DNA from: Coriobacteriaceae bacterium
GTDB lineage: Bacteria > Actinomycetota > Coriobacteriia > Coriobacteriales > Coriobacteriaceae
DNA: 64,000 nucleotides
Reading direction: 5' to 3'
NCBI GenBank assembly: GCA_025992855.1
Contig: DAJPGB010000001.1
Span: forward strand, 2,232,001-2,296,000
The position numbers and the translations under genes were made by a program. A model generated the notes under the pieces. The model was not told where the DNA came from, did no database searches, and saw only the letters and a program-made list of their open reading frames with translations. Every line of letters starts with the position of its first letter. Positions within the stretch are counted from its first letter, which is position 1. Shown here one piece after another: positions 17,553-25,741 of this stretch.

Positions 17553-17909
17553 TTATTCAGCCGCCTCGCGCAGGGCCGACATCGTAGCCGCATATTGCTG
17601 CTGCAGCGCATGCATCCCCTCGCGGGCGCCGTCAACGGCATCGGCGCCGCGCAGCGCTTCGGTTACCACGACCGCCGGCTCGTACAGATTATCGAATCCC
17701 AGGTTCTGGCTCACGCCCTTGAGCGTGTGCGCTGCCATAAACGCACCTTCGGCGTCTCCTGCCGCCATGGCGGCCTCCAGCTTGTCCATGCTCTCGTCAT
17801 CCAAAAACTTGAGGGCAAAGCGGGCAAGCATTTCCCCGCCCATCAGCCGAGCGCACGCGTCGTCATAATTAGCGCCGATCTTCTCATACGCCTCACGCAT
17901 GGAAATCAT
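17553..17909 (-). CDS. Hpt (histidine phosphotransfer) domain protein
   Basis: A 118-residue all-helical protein with the Hpt motif AHTLKGVSQNLGF (His about 61), the residue that accepts phosphate from receiver domains. It is little more than one Hpt domain. AAAGGAG precedes ATG 17909. It starts 24 bases after the stop of the GGDEF-like/REC/HD-GYP gene, so the two form an operon and the Hpt protein is a natural phosphate partner for that receiver. No histidine kinase is encoded nearby. Confidence 0.88.
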   Translation of the reverse strand: MISMREAYEKIGANYDDACARLMGGEMLARFALKFLDDESMDKLEAAMAAGDAEGAFMAAHTLKGVSQNLGFDNLYEPAVVVTEALRGADAVDGAREGMHALQQQYAATMSALREAAE

Positions 17910-17933
17910 GGATTAAAAACTCCTTTGGTCAAA

Positions 17934-19814
17934 CTAAATCGTGGGAAACGCGACGACGTCGGCGGGGCGTGCCAACGTCTCGGCAATTTGGTCTTGCACC
18001 TCGAGCAGGCAATCGAGCAGCAGCGGGTTAAAGGTGCCGCACTTACCGTCCAGGATCATCTGGATCGCCTCCTCGTGCGGGATAGCGTCCTTGTATACGC
18101 GCACGCTCGTCAGTGCATCGTACACGTCAGCCACCGAAACCACCTGCGCGGCGATGGGAATTTCGTCGCCCTTAAGGCCATCGGGATAACCCTTGCCGTC
18201 CCAGCGCTCGTGGTGCCAACGCGCAATCTGGTACGCATATTCCAAAAGCGCATTGCCGGCGTGATGGCTGCCCAGCTCGAGCAGCATGTTGGCGCCAATC
18301 GTGGTATGCGTCTTCATAATCTCGAATTCCTCGGGCGTGAGGCGCCCGGGCTTGTTGAGGATCGCATCGTCAATCGACATCTTGCCGATATCGTGCAGCG
18401 CCGAAGCCATGGCGATCGTGGAGCGTTCCTCATTGTCGAGGGAGATCGTGCCGCTACGCTGGACCAGATAGCCAAGCAGCAGCTCGGTCAGCTTTTCGAT
18501 GTTCGTAACGTGCCTGCCGCTCTCGCCGTTGCGAAGCTCCATGACGCCGGCCATGATGTCGATGAGCATGCGACTGTTCTTGACGCGCTCGTTGTACTGT
18601 TGGGACAGCAGGTTCGTCAGGCGGCGCTGTTTGGCGTACAGGCGGATGGTGTTGCTTACGCGGCGGCGCACGACACGGGAGTCAAACGGGCGGTTGATAT
18701 AGTCCGAGGCGCCCAGCTCGTACGCGCGCAGAACCATATCATCGGAATCTTCGCTCGAAATCATGATGAAAGGCAGATTGTCGATACCCGATCGGCGCGA
18801 CAGATCGGCCAGCACCTCAAAGCCGCTTATGCCCGGCATGACAATATCCAGCAGCACGAGCGACAACTCATCGCCATAGCGGTCGACCATGTCGAGCGCC
18901 GTACGACCGTTGTCGGCCTCGAGGATGCAATACTCGTCCTTGAGCATCTCGTTGAGAATGGCTCGGTTCATCTCGGAGTCATCGACAATAAGCACCAAAG
19001 GCTTTTCGCTTTGGAAGGCTTCGATGGAATCGGCATCGGTCACGACCGTACCGGCTTTTGCCTTAGCGCGGCTCAATAACTGGACAGCGCGGCCAACTCC
19101 TTCATCGACCGTCTCGCCATGAATGCGAACACCGCCAACACATGCCGTCAAGCTCACGTACTCATGGCCCGGAACAATCGTGGCATGAACGGCATCGGAC
19201 ACCTGATGCAGGCGACGGGTGAAGTCATCGGAGGGAATATTGGGCATGACGACCACAAACTTGTCGCAGCCATAGCGTACAAGCTCGTCAGTCGAACGAA
19301 TTCCGCTGCGTATGGCTGTCGCCACAGCACCGAGCGCAAGGTCGCCGGCATGACGGCCACACGTATCGTTGAAGACCCTAAAATCATCAAGGTCGATCAC
19401 CGCAACGCCGGCATTCATGCGGGCGCTACGGAGCTTTTCCTCGTAATATCGGCGATTGCGCACACTCGTCAGCACGTCGGTGTAGACGAGGTCCTCTTCT
19501 GCAGCCTCTTGCTCATCGATCGGACGCACCATCAGCAGGACGTGAGGCTCGCCCTCGACCTTCAGAGGGCGCAGGCGAGCGCGGTACTCGGTACCATCAT
19601 TGAGCAGCTGCTCCGATACATCATCGGAACCTGCCAAGGCCTCAAGACTCGACTGACGCAGACAAGGGCAGCGATCGCCGGCGAGCAAGCAGTTAGGCTC
19701 GCTCTTAATCTGATCGGCCGACAACAAACGCACCACGGGGTAGGTCTTCGCGACGCGGGCGACCTCGGCGGCAGCCTCCTCGTCGGTTAGATTGACCTCG
19801 TGATTATTGAGCAT
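17934..19814 (-). CDS. GGDEF-like / response-regulator receiver / HD-GYP protein
   Basis: A 626-residue signalling protein with three modules in unusual order. Residues about 1-105 resemble a small sensor region, and 108-265 are a GGDEF fold (DVLTSVRNRRYYEEKL, VAVIDLDDFRVFND) whose active-site loop reads YGCDKF instead of GGDEF, so cyclase activity is doubtful. Residues about 272-395 are a receiver with DD and the phospho-acceptor Asp in LLDIVMPG. The rest is HD-GYP, with HDIGK and HHERWDGKGYPDGL intact, predicting cyclic-di-GMP phosphodiesterase activity. ATG 19814 follows AAGGG. The Hpt gene follows, suggesting receiver-controlled c-di-GMP breakdown. Confidence 0.9.
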   Translation of the reverse strand: MLNNHEVNLTDEEAAAEVARVAKTYPVVRLLSADQIKSEPNCLLAGDRCPCLRQSSLEALAGSDDVSEQLLNDGTEYRARLRPLKVEGEPHVLLMVRPIDEQEAAEEDLVYTDVLTSVRNRRYYEEKLRSARMNAGVAVIDLDDFRVFNDTCGRHAGDLALGAVATAIRSGIRSTDELVRYGCDKFVVVMPNIPSDDFTRRLHQVSDAVHATIVPGHEYVSLTACVGGVRIHGETVDEGVGRAVQLLSRAKAKAGTVVTDADSIEAFQSEKPLVLIVDDSEMNRAILNEMLKDEYCILEADNGRTALDMVDRYGDELSLVLLDIVMPGISGFEVLADLSRRSGIDNLPFIMISSEDSDDMVLRAYELGASDYINRPFDSRVVRRRVSNTIRLYAKQRRLTNLLSQQYNERVKNSRMLIDIMAGVMELRNGESGRHVTNIEKLTELLLGYLVQRSGTISLDNEERSTIAMASALHDIGKMSIDDAILNKPGRLTPEEFEIMKTHTTIGANMLLELGSHHAGNALLEYAYQIARWHHERWDGKGYPDGLKGDEIPIAAQVVSVADVYDALTSVRVYKDAIPHEEAIQMILDGKCGTFNPLLLDCLLEVQDQIAETLARPADVVAFPTI

Positions 19815-20025
19815 ATGGGGCCCTTCCTATCGTTACGCACGGCAACGGTGCATATCAATTGGTACAAGGGTAGCATCTAACAGCTGAAGGCAAACGCGCG
19901 ATTATCGTTACATTTTTATGACCTGGCAAACGGCGGTAATGGAGCCGCGGGCGCGCGGTTATGGGCGCATTCGTTAACAATGACGAAACGCTAACAGCCC
20001 CTCTCCCCGCAGGTCATCGAGCGTG

Positions 20026-20823
20026 CTAACGCTCCAAGACATCGCGAACGGCGTTTGCCGCCGTAACGGGGCGATCGCGCAGACCGTTATGCGCGCCCGG
20101 GATCGTCACAAGGGGGCAATCGAGATATTCGGCAGCCGCTCGCGTGCCAGCCTCGCGGGGTGTATCGACCGAAAGCTCGCCCAAAAACACGGCCGACACC
20201 GCCTTTGACGCGCGGACGCGCTCCCAGTCGGGAGCATATGTCATATTTGTTCCGTATTCATTAGCCATAAAGCAACGACCATTGCGCAGGGCATGTTTGG
20301 CTTCCGCTTCGGTCGTCCCGGGAGCTTCGGGGTCCAAGTCGCCGAGGGCTCCCAAGAAAAGCCGGAGCGCCCTTGAAACCTTTCCAGCCGCAATCATATC
20401 GAGCAAAACCGGAGCTGCGCCCATGCCGACGCCTTCGGCCGACACAGCCGGCTCATGCAGAATCGCACGGGCGACGAGATGGGGTTCGGCGCGAAGAAGC
20501 TCCAGCGCCACCAACGTACCGGCGCTATGCGCAAGCACATTTGTCGGAGCGCCAACGTGTTCGATCACGGCTTGCAGGTCGGCGGCCTGAGCGGCAAGAT
20601 CATAGCTGCCGTCTGCCGCATCGCTGCTGCCACCGCAGCCGCGGCGGTCGTAGGCAATTACGCGGTAGTTGCGGCTGAGCTCACAAGCGATACCGTCGAA
20701 AAATGTGCCGTCGACACAAGCGCCGTGCACGCACACCAAGGCAGGAGCATCAGGCGACACATCTGGGCCGGCATATTCGCGACAGGCAATCGTGGTGCCC
20801 GCATTCTCGACCGTAAAATTCAT
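20026..20823 (-). CDS. alpha/beta-fold hydrolase
   Basis: A 265-residue alpha/beta hydrolase. It has the oxyanion region VCVHGACVDGTFF (residues about 31-43), the nucleophile elbow AHSAGT (Ser about 98), and a catalytic His in PGAHNGLRDRP near the C-terminus. The cap region is short. Substrate cannot be deduced; the family includes esterases and C-C hydrolases. ATG 20823 has GGGGG upstream. It is divergent from the radical SAM gene. Confidence 0.85.
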   Translation of the reverse strand: MNFTVENAGTTIACREYAGPDVSPDAPALVCVHGACVDGTFFDGIACELSRNYRVIAYDRRGCGGSSDAADGSYDLAAQAADLQAVIEHVGAPTNVLAHSAGTLVALELLRAEPHLVARAILHEPAVSAEGVGMGAAPVLLDMIAAGKVSRALRLFLGALGDLDPEAPGTTEAEAKHALRNGRCFMANEYGTNMTYAPDWERVRASKAVSAVFLGELSVDTPREAGTRAAAEYLDCPLVTIPGAHNGLRDRPVTAANAVRDVLER

Positions 20824-21048
20824 GTTGTGCCCCCATCATCAATGCTCATCCAGTTGCACGTCAGCGCGGTTGGATGGACCCACATTGCCTTACACCTTGT
20901 TAACAGATTAACTTTACCCGACCCGAGGCTTTTCATGGCGCGGCATAATGGGCGACGTGAAAAAACGAAACTTGTAAAGCAAGAGCCCGCACCTTGCTTT
21001 GGAGCCGATGCTATGCTTAGGCACAATTGTCTTGAGGAGCATATGCCT

Positions 21049-21825
21049 ATGTCTACGTTTTTGAATGCCAGCCCCATCTTTGGGCCCGTTCGCAGCCGTC
21101 GCCTTGGTCTCTCGCTCGGCGTCAACATGATGCCGGCCAGCGGCAAAATCTGCACGTTCGACTGCATTTACTGCGAAAACGGCCTCAACGCCGAGCGCCC
21201 CTGCCATGAGCCGTACAACACAGCTGCCGTGGTACTCGACGCGCTCGAGGCAAAGCTGCGCGAGATGGCAGCCGAGGGCGAGCTCCCCGATGTGATCACC
21301 TTCGCAGGCAACGGCGAGCCCACCGCCGCACCGGAGTTTCCGCAGGCCATCGCCGGCGCCGTCGCGCTGCGCGACGAGCTTGCCCCAAACTCCAAGATCG
21401 CCGTGCTCTCCAACGGCACGCGCGCCGACCGCCCCGAGGTGCACGACGCGCTCATGATGGTCGATGACAACATTCTTAAGCTCGATACCGTCGACCCGGC
21501 ATTTATCCAGCTGCTCGACCAGCCCGTTGGCCCCTACGACGTCGAGCACCAGATCGAGACGTTCGCAAGCTTTGACGGTCACGTTATTATCCAGACGATC
21601 TTTTTGACCGGTGAGTATCAGGGCAAGCCCATCGACAACACCGGCGAGGAGTACGTCGCCCCCTGGCTCGCGGTGCTCGAGCGCATTCGTCCGCAGGAGG
21701 CGACCATCTACACGGTGGCGCGCGAGACACCGGTCGCAGGCCTTGCCAAAGCAGCACCCGAGGCCCTCGACGCCATTGCCGCGCGCGTGCGCGCCCTCGG
21801 CATTCCCTGCCAGGTGAGCTACTAG
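21049..21825 (+). CDS. radical SAM protein
   Basis: A 258-residue radical SAM enzyme. The cluster motif is CTFDCIYC (CxxxCxxC, residues about 32-39), followed by the GNGEPT glycine-rich motif that contacts SAM. Size and FGPVRSRRLG near the N-terminus are typical of the short radical SAM proteins related to COG0731 (wybutosine-like); no function is established for bacterial members. GAGGAG is 9 bases before ATG 21049, while an ATG at 21043 is too close. It has no partner gene on its strand. Confidence 0.85.
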   Translation: MSTFLNASPIFGPVRSRRLGLSLGVNMMPASGKICTFDCIYCENGLNAERPCHEPYNTAAVVLDALEAKLREMAAEGELPDVITFAGNGEPTAAPEFPQAIAGAVALRDELAPNSKIAVLSNGTRADRPEVHDALMMVDDNILKLDTVDPAFIQLLDQPVGPYDVEHQIETFASFDGHVIIQTIFLTGEYQGKPIDNTGEEYVAPWLAVLERIRPQEATIYTVARETPVAGLAKAAPEALDAIAARVRALGIPCQVSY

Positions 21826-21866
21826 CAAAACCACGCAGCAGCTAGTGCCTGCCATCCCGCTCCATC

Positions 21867-21933
21867 AGTTGCGGTGATATAGTTCCTATTTATGCTGTTA
21901 AACCGCTTAAATCGGAACTATATCACCGCAACT
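21867..21933. repeat. GTTGCGGTGATATAG palindrome, copy 1
   Basis: AGTTGCGGTGATATAGTTCC and its exact inverse complement flank 27 bases. Same family as 29385-29453 and 47824-47890. It lies 42 bases after the radical SAM stop and just before the map promoter region. Confidence 0.85.
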
Positions 21934-21985
21934 TTTATGGACGCGTGGGTGGGCTATACTAGCTGCGAATGAAAGGAAGTTAGCC

Positions 21986-22873
21986 ATGTTTGACAATGGA
22001 CCCGTGCCCGGCCGCAACGACGCCTGCTGGTGCGGCAGCGGCAAAAAATATAAGAAATGCCATAGCGCCTTTGATGAGCGCCTCGAGCGCTTGTGGGAAG
22101 AGGGCTGGGAGGTTCTGCCCCGCACGCTCTACAAGACGCCCGCCGATATCGAGGGCATCAAGCGCTCGGCCGCCATCAACGTGGGCGTGCTCGATTACGT
22201 AGGCGAACACATCGCCGCGGGCATGACCACCAACCAGATCGACCAGATGATCTACGACTACACCGTCGAGCACGGTGGCACGCCGGCCGACCTCAACTAT
22301 GAGGGCTACCCCAAGAGCGTTTGCACCTCGATCAACGACGTGGTCTGTCACGGTATCCCCTGCGATACGGACGTGCTGCATGAGGGCGATATTATCAACG
22401 TGGACTGCTCCACGATCCTAGACGGCTACTTTAGTGATTCGAGCCGCATGTTCTGCATCGGCGAGGTCTCTGCCGAGCGCCAGCGCCTGGTCGACGTCAC
22501 CCGCGCCAGCGTGGAGGCGGGTCTGGCTGCCGTCAAGCCGTGGCTGCCGCTCTCCGTGATGGCTGAGGCCGTGCAAAAGACGGTCGAGGACGCCGGTTTT
22601 AGCGTAGTGCGCGAGTACGGCGGACACGGCATTGGCAAAGAGTTCCACGAGGACCCGTTTGTGGGCTTTACCACCGAGGCGCCCGATGTGGACACCATCA
22701 TGGCCCCGGGCATGGTCTTTACCATTGAGCCCATGGTCAACGCCGGAGCGCCCGACATCAAGATCAGCAAGGGCGACGGTTGGTGCGTGCGCACCAAGGA
22801 CGGCAGCGATTCGGCCCAGTGCGAGGTACAGCTCGTGGTGACCGAGGACGGCTACGAGCTGCTGAGCTGGTAG
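21986..22873 (+). CDS. map: type I methionine aminopeptidase with N-terminal SEC-C zinc motif
   Basis: A 295-residue methionine aminopeptidase. The first 30 residues hold a SEC-C zinc motif (CWCGSGKKYKKCH), often present on this class for ribosome or chaperone contact. The catalytic domain has the metal ligands in order: Asp in VDCS, Asp in FSDSSR, His in GGHGIGKEFHE, Glu in TIEPMV and Glu in AQCEVQLVVTEDG. It removes the initiator methionine from new proteins. GAAAGGAAG precedes ATG 21986. A perfect 18-bp terminator follows. It stands away from the ribosomal-protein operon where map often lies, so it may not be the only copy. Confidence 0.93.
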   Translation: MFDNGPVPGRNDACWCGSGKKYKKCHSAFDERLERLWEEGWEVLPRTLYKTPADIEGIKRSAAINVGVLDYVGEHIAAGMTTNQIDQMIYDYTVEHGGTPADLNYEGYPKSVCTSINDVVCHGIPCDTDVLHEGDIINVDCSTILDGYFSDSSRMFCIGEVSAERQRLVDVTRASVEAGLAAVKPWLPLSVMAEAVQKTVEDAGFSVVREYGGHGIGKEFHEDPFVGFTTEAPDVDTIMAPGMVFTIEPMVNAGAPDIKISKGDGWCVRTKDGSDSAQCEVQLVVTEDGYELLSW

Positions 22874-22881
22874 CCGTGGAT

Positions 22882-22931
22882 GCGCCGGGCTTCGCGATGG
22901 ATATGTTAACCATCGCGAAGCCCGGCGTTTT
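22882..22931 (+). terminator. terminator of map
   Basis: CGCCGGGCTTCGCGATGG and its exact complement pair over 18 bases around ATATGTTAA, followed by TTTTTAT. It starts 8 bases after the stop codon. Confidence 0.93.
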
Positions 22932-22951
22932 TATAGCGTTTTGCCTGATAA

Positions 22952-22988
22952 AACCTGCCAAAATAAACCTGTCCCCTTTTGGCAGGTT
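22952..22988. repeat. GGGACAGG hairpin, copy upstream of the 2-hydroxyacid dehydrogenase
   Basis: AACCTGCCAAAA pairs with TTTTGGCAGGTT around TAAACCTGTCCCC. The right arm ends 4 bases before the dehydrogenase ribosome site. Near-identical hairpins occur at 24158, 30188 and 33743. Confidence 0.85.
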
Positions 22989-23006
22989 GGGCGGAGAGGA
23001 CCGTTT

Positions 23007-23942
23007 GTGAACATCCTGGTTTTGTTGCCCGTCAACGACCGTCATCGCGCAATTCTTGAGTCGAGCGCTCCGGGCGAGGACTTTATCTACACGAGTGCCG
23101 ACGCCATCACGCGCGAGCAGGTCGCCGATGCCGACGTGATCTTGGGCAACATCGACCCTTCCCTGCTGACCGCATGCGAGCACCTCCAGCTGCTGCAACT
23201 GCAGACCGCCGGCTATGACGACTATCTCGCCGCCGGCACCGTGCCGGCTGAAGCCAAGCTGTCTTGCTCAATCGGCGCCTACGGCCAGGCCGTGAGCGAG
23301 CACATGTTTGCCATGGTCCTTTCCATGATGAAGCACCTGCCCGGCTATCACGACTTGCAGCGCGAGCATCGCTGGGAGGACTTAGGCCCGGTCACCTCGC
23401 TCAAAAATGCCAATGTGCTGGTGTTGGGCGCGGGCGACATTGGCGGCCACTTTGCCACGCTCTGCCGCAGCATGGGCGCGCACGTCCGCGGCATCAAGCG
23501 CCATCCGCTCGTCTACCCCATTGTGTTTGAGGACATGGACGGCATGGATGCCCTGTCTGAGCGCCTGGCGGAGGCCGACATCGTCGCATCCTTTATGCCC
23601 AGCACACCCGAGACCCGCGGTCTGGCGAACGCCGAGTTCTTCGCCGCGATGAAACCGGGCGCCTTCTTTGCCAACGGCGGCCGCGGCGATCTTGTGGTTG
23701 CCGACGATCTGGTTGCCGCTCTTGAGTCCGGACACCTTGCCGGTGCCGCGGTCGATGTCACCGACCCTGAGCCACTGCCCGCAACAAGCCCGCTGTGGGA
23801 TGCGCCCAACATGCTCATCACGCCGCACGTCTCCGGCTGGTTCCACCTGGCAGCCACGCTCAACAATGTGGTCGACATTGCCGCAGAGAATCTGCGTCAC
23901 CTGCAAGCCGGCGAGACCCTGCGCTGTTGGATCGAACATTAG
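23007..23942 (+). CDS. D-isomer-specific 2-hydroxyacid dehydrogenase
   Basis: A 311-residue NAD-dependent dehydrogenase. The nucleotide-binding Rossmann motif is VLGAGDIGGHFA (residues about 134-145). The catalytic set is present: Arg in NGGRGDLV, Glu in DVTDPEPLP and His in TPHVSGW. The family reduces 2-oxoacids or oxidises D-2-hydroxyacids; the exact substrate is unknown. The start is GTG 23007, with GGAGAGGA 6 bases upstream, and no ATG is usable. A GGGACAGG hairpin sits directly before the ribosome site. A GC-rich stem follows the stop. Confidence 0.88.
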   Translation: MNILVLLPVNDRHRAILESSAPGEDFIYTSADAITREQVADADVILGNIDPSLLTACEHLQLLQLQTAGYDDYLAAGTVPAEAKLSCSIGAYGQAVSEHMFAMVLSMMKHLPGYHDLQREHRWEDLGPVTSLKNANVLVLGAGDIGGHFATLCRSMGAHVRGIKRHPLVYPIVFEDMDGMDALSERLAEADIVASFMPSTPETRGLANAEFFAAMKPGAFFANGGRGDLVVADDLVAALESGHLAGAAVDVTDPEPLPATSPLWDAPNMLITPHVSGWFHLAATLNNVVDIAAENLRHLQAGETLRCWIEH

Positions 23943-23971
23943 GGTTCCGCCGTTCTAACGAACGGCGGACC
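23943..23971 (+). terminator. hairpin after the 2-hydroxyacid dehydrogenase gene
   Basis: GGTTCCGCCGTTC pairs with GAACGGCGGACC around TAAC immediately after the stop codon. No U-run follows, so it may act as an mRNA end stabiliser rather than an efficient terminator. Confidence 0.65.
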
Positions 23972-23990
23972 GGTCGACGCTACGCGCCGC

Positions 23991-24076
23991 CCAGAGCGAC
24001 AATTTGTCATTCAAAAGGCAAGGCATGACCAGAAGGTCTATGCCTTGCCTTTTTCATGCCAACTTGTTCGCTCTGG
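23991..24076. repeat. nested palindrome, 86 bp
   Basis: CCAGAGCGA pairs with TCGCTCTGG, and inside it AAAAGGCAAGGCAT pairs with ATGCCTTGCCTTTT around GACCAGAAGGTCT. The inner stem with its T-run looks like a bidirectional terminator between two convergent genes. Confidence 0.75.
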
Positions 24077-24157
24077 ACATCGCTCGCTGACGCTTGCTCA
24101 ACCTGCGGTGTCATAACAATTCTGTCCAGCTGTTGGCTTTGCGGCATTTGCCCAGAT

Positions 24158-24196
24158 AAAACCTGCATAATAAACCTGTCCCTTTTAGCAGGTTTT
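24158..24196. repeat. GGGACAGG hairpin overlapping the M18 peptidase stop
   Basis: AAAACCTGC pairs with GCAGGTTTT around a TAAACCTGTCCC loop. The right arm overlaps the stop codon of the aminopeptidase (24195-24197). Same family as 22952-22988. Confidence 0.85.
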
Positions 24197-25580
24197 AGAG
24201 CTCCACGCTTTCGGCGCCGTTGATGGTTAGGTTTCGCTCGTAGAAAGCCGTGAGGGCGCGAATGGCGTACATCACGTCGCGTACGCCGCCGGTCTCGTAG
24301 CTTGAGTGCATGGCCAGCTGCGGCAGGCCCACGTCCACGGCATGCATGCTCGCCTGCATGTTCGACAGGTTGCCAAGCGTGGAGCCACCCGCCATATCGC
24401 TCTTGTTGGCGAAGGCCTGCGTGGGCACGTCGGCGTCATCGCAAATAGCCTGGAACACTGCGCGGCTAAAGGCATCGGTGCAGTAATGCTGGTTGGCGGC
24501 TTCCTTGATAACGATACCGCCGTTGAGCACAACCTGATTGCGGGCGTCGCACTTCTCGGCGTGGTTGGGGTGCACGGCATGCGCATTGTCGCAGCTCACG
24601 AGCATCGAGGCAGCAAGTGCACGATGGTACGACTCGTCGTCAAAGCCCAGCGATCCGTTGATGCGGCGCAGTGCGTCGGCCAAGAACGTCGACATGGCGC
24701 CCTGCTTGGTCTCGGAACCAACCTCCTCGTTATCAAAGCAGCAGAAGACCGAGACGTCGCGCGCGTTCTCGGCACCCAAAAATGCCTGCAGTGAGGTGTA
24801 GGCGCAGGCCAGGTCGTCGAGCTTGGGCGTCGAGATGAACTCGTCAGCCCAGCCCCAAATGCGCGCATCCTGGCGGTTGACCAGGAACAGATCGCGGCTC
24901 AGGATCTGCTCGGGCTCAACGTCCAGTTCGTCGGCAACCAGGGCATCAAAATCGCCCTGCTTAAGCTCACCGGCGCTGATGAGCGGGCACAGGTCGACGG
25001 CGCGGTTGGGCGCAAAGCCCTCGTTAACGCCGCGGTTCATATGGATGGCAAGGCTCGGGATAATCGCGACTTCGCGCTCGGTGGCAAGCAGGCGGCTCTC
25101 AATACGGTCGCCTTCGCGTACCAACACGCGGCCCGCGAGCGCCAGCGGGCGGTCGAACCAGGTGTAGTCGATCATGCCGCCGTAGGCCTCGGTGTTCAGG
25201 CGCAGCGTCTCGCCTGCGCCGTCGAGCTCGGGCACGGCCTTGACCTTAAACGTCGGCGAATCGCTGTGCGACGCCGTGAGCTGAAAATGATAGTCACCGG
25301 CAACGCCGTCCTCGCCCCACGTCGCGGTCAGGTCCTCGCCCACCTTAAAGGCAATAACGCTCGAGGCATTGCGCTGCGTGTAATAACGCCCGCCCGGCTC
25401 GATGTCCCACGCCGCGTTCTCGGGCAGGTAGGTAAAGCCCGCCTCGTCGAGCTCGGCCATAATGGTCGCCGCCGTATGGAACATGCTGGGACATGCCTCG
25501 ATAAAGTCGATGAGGTCGTTGGCGGCCTCGATATCGTCGGCCGTCACATGCGCGCGCTCGGGCGTTTCCTGATCCGTCAT
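24195..25580 (-). CDS. M18 family aminopeptidase
   Basis: A 461-residue metallo-aminopeptidase of the M18 (ApeB/aspartyl aminopeptidase-like) family. Zinc ligands and catalytic residues fall in the expected order: His in TASHSDSPTFKVK, Asp in TPKLDDLAC, Glu-Glu in CFDNEEVGSETKQGA, Asp in SCDNAHAVHPN, and a final His in QLAMHSSYETGG. It trims N-terminal residues, often acidic, from peptides in the cytoplasm as a dodecamer. ATG 25580 is chosen because GGGGAG lies just before it; longer in-frame versions lack family support. Confidence 0.92.
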   Translation of the reverse strand: MTDQETPERAHVTADDIEAANDLIDFIEACPSMFHTAATIMAELDEAGFTYLPENAAWDIEPGGRYYTQRNASSVIAFKVGEDLTATWGEDGVAGDYHFQLTASHSDSPTFKVKAVPELDGAGETLRLNTEAYGGMIDYTWFDRPLALAGRVLVREGDRIESRLLATEREVAIIPSLAIHMNRGVNEGFAPNRAVDLCPLISAGELKQGDFDALVADELDVEPEQILSRDLFLVNRQDARIWGWADEFISTPKLDDLACAYTSLQAFLGAENARDVSVFCCFDNEEVGSETKQGAMSTFLADALRRINGSLGFDDESYHRALAASMLVSCDNAHAVHPNHAEKCDARNQVVLNGGIVIKEAANQHYCTDAFSRAVFQAICDDADVPTQAFANKSDMAGGSTLGNLSNMQASMHAVDVGLPQLAMHSSYETGGVRDVMYAIRALTAFYERNLTINGAESVEL

Positions 25581-25741
25581 GCTCTCCCCTTTCGCTGGGT
25601 TGATGGTCCCCTCCAGCATACCCCGCCACGCCAGCGCCGCACTCTTCATTCCATGTTTAATCCCGCGCCGCTCACCAAGTTGAGCCATCATGCCCGCGCT
25701 CCTTTTGCGACAATTACGCTAACAGGACGAGAGGAGCCGTC

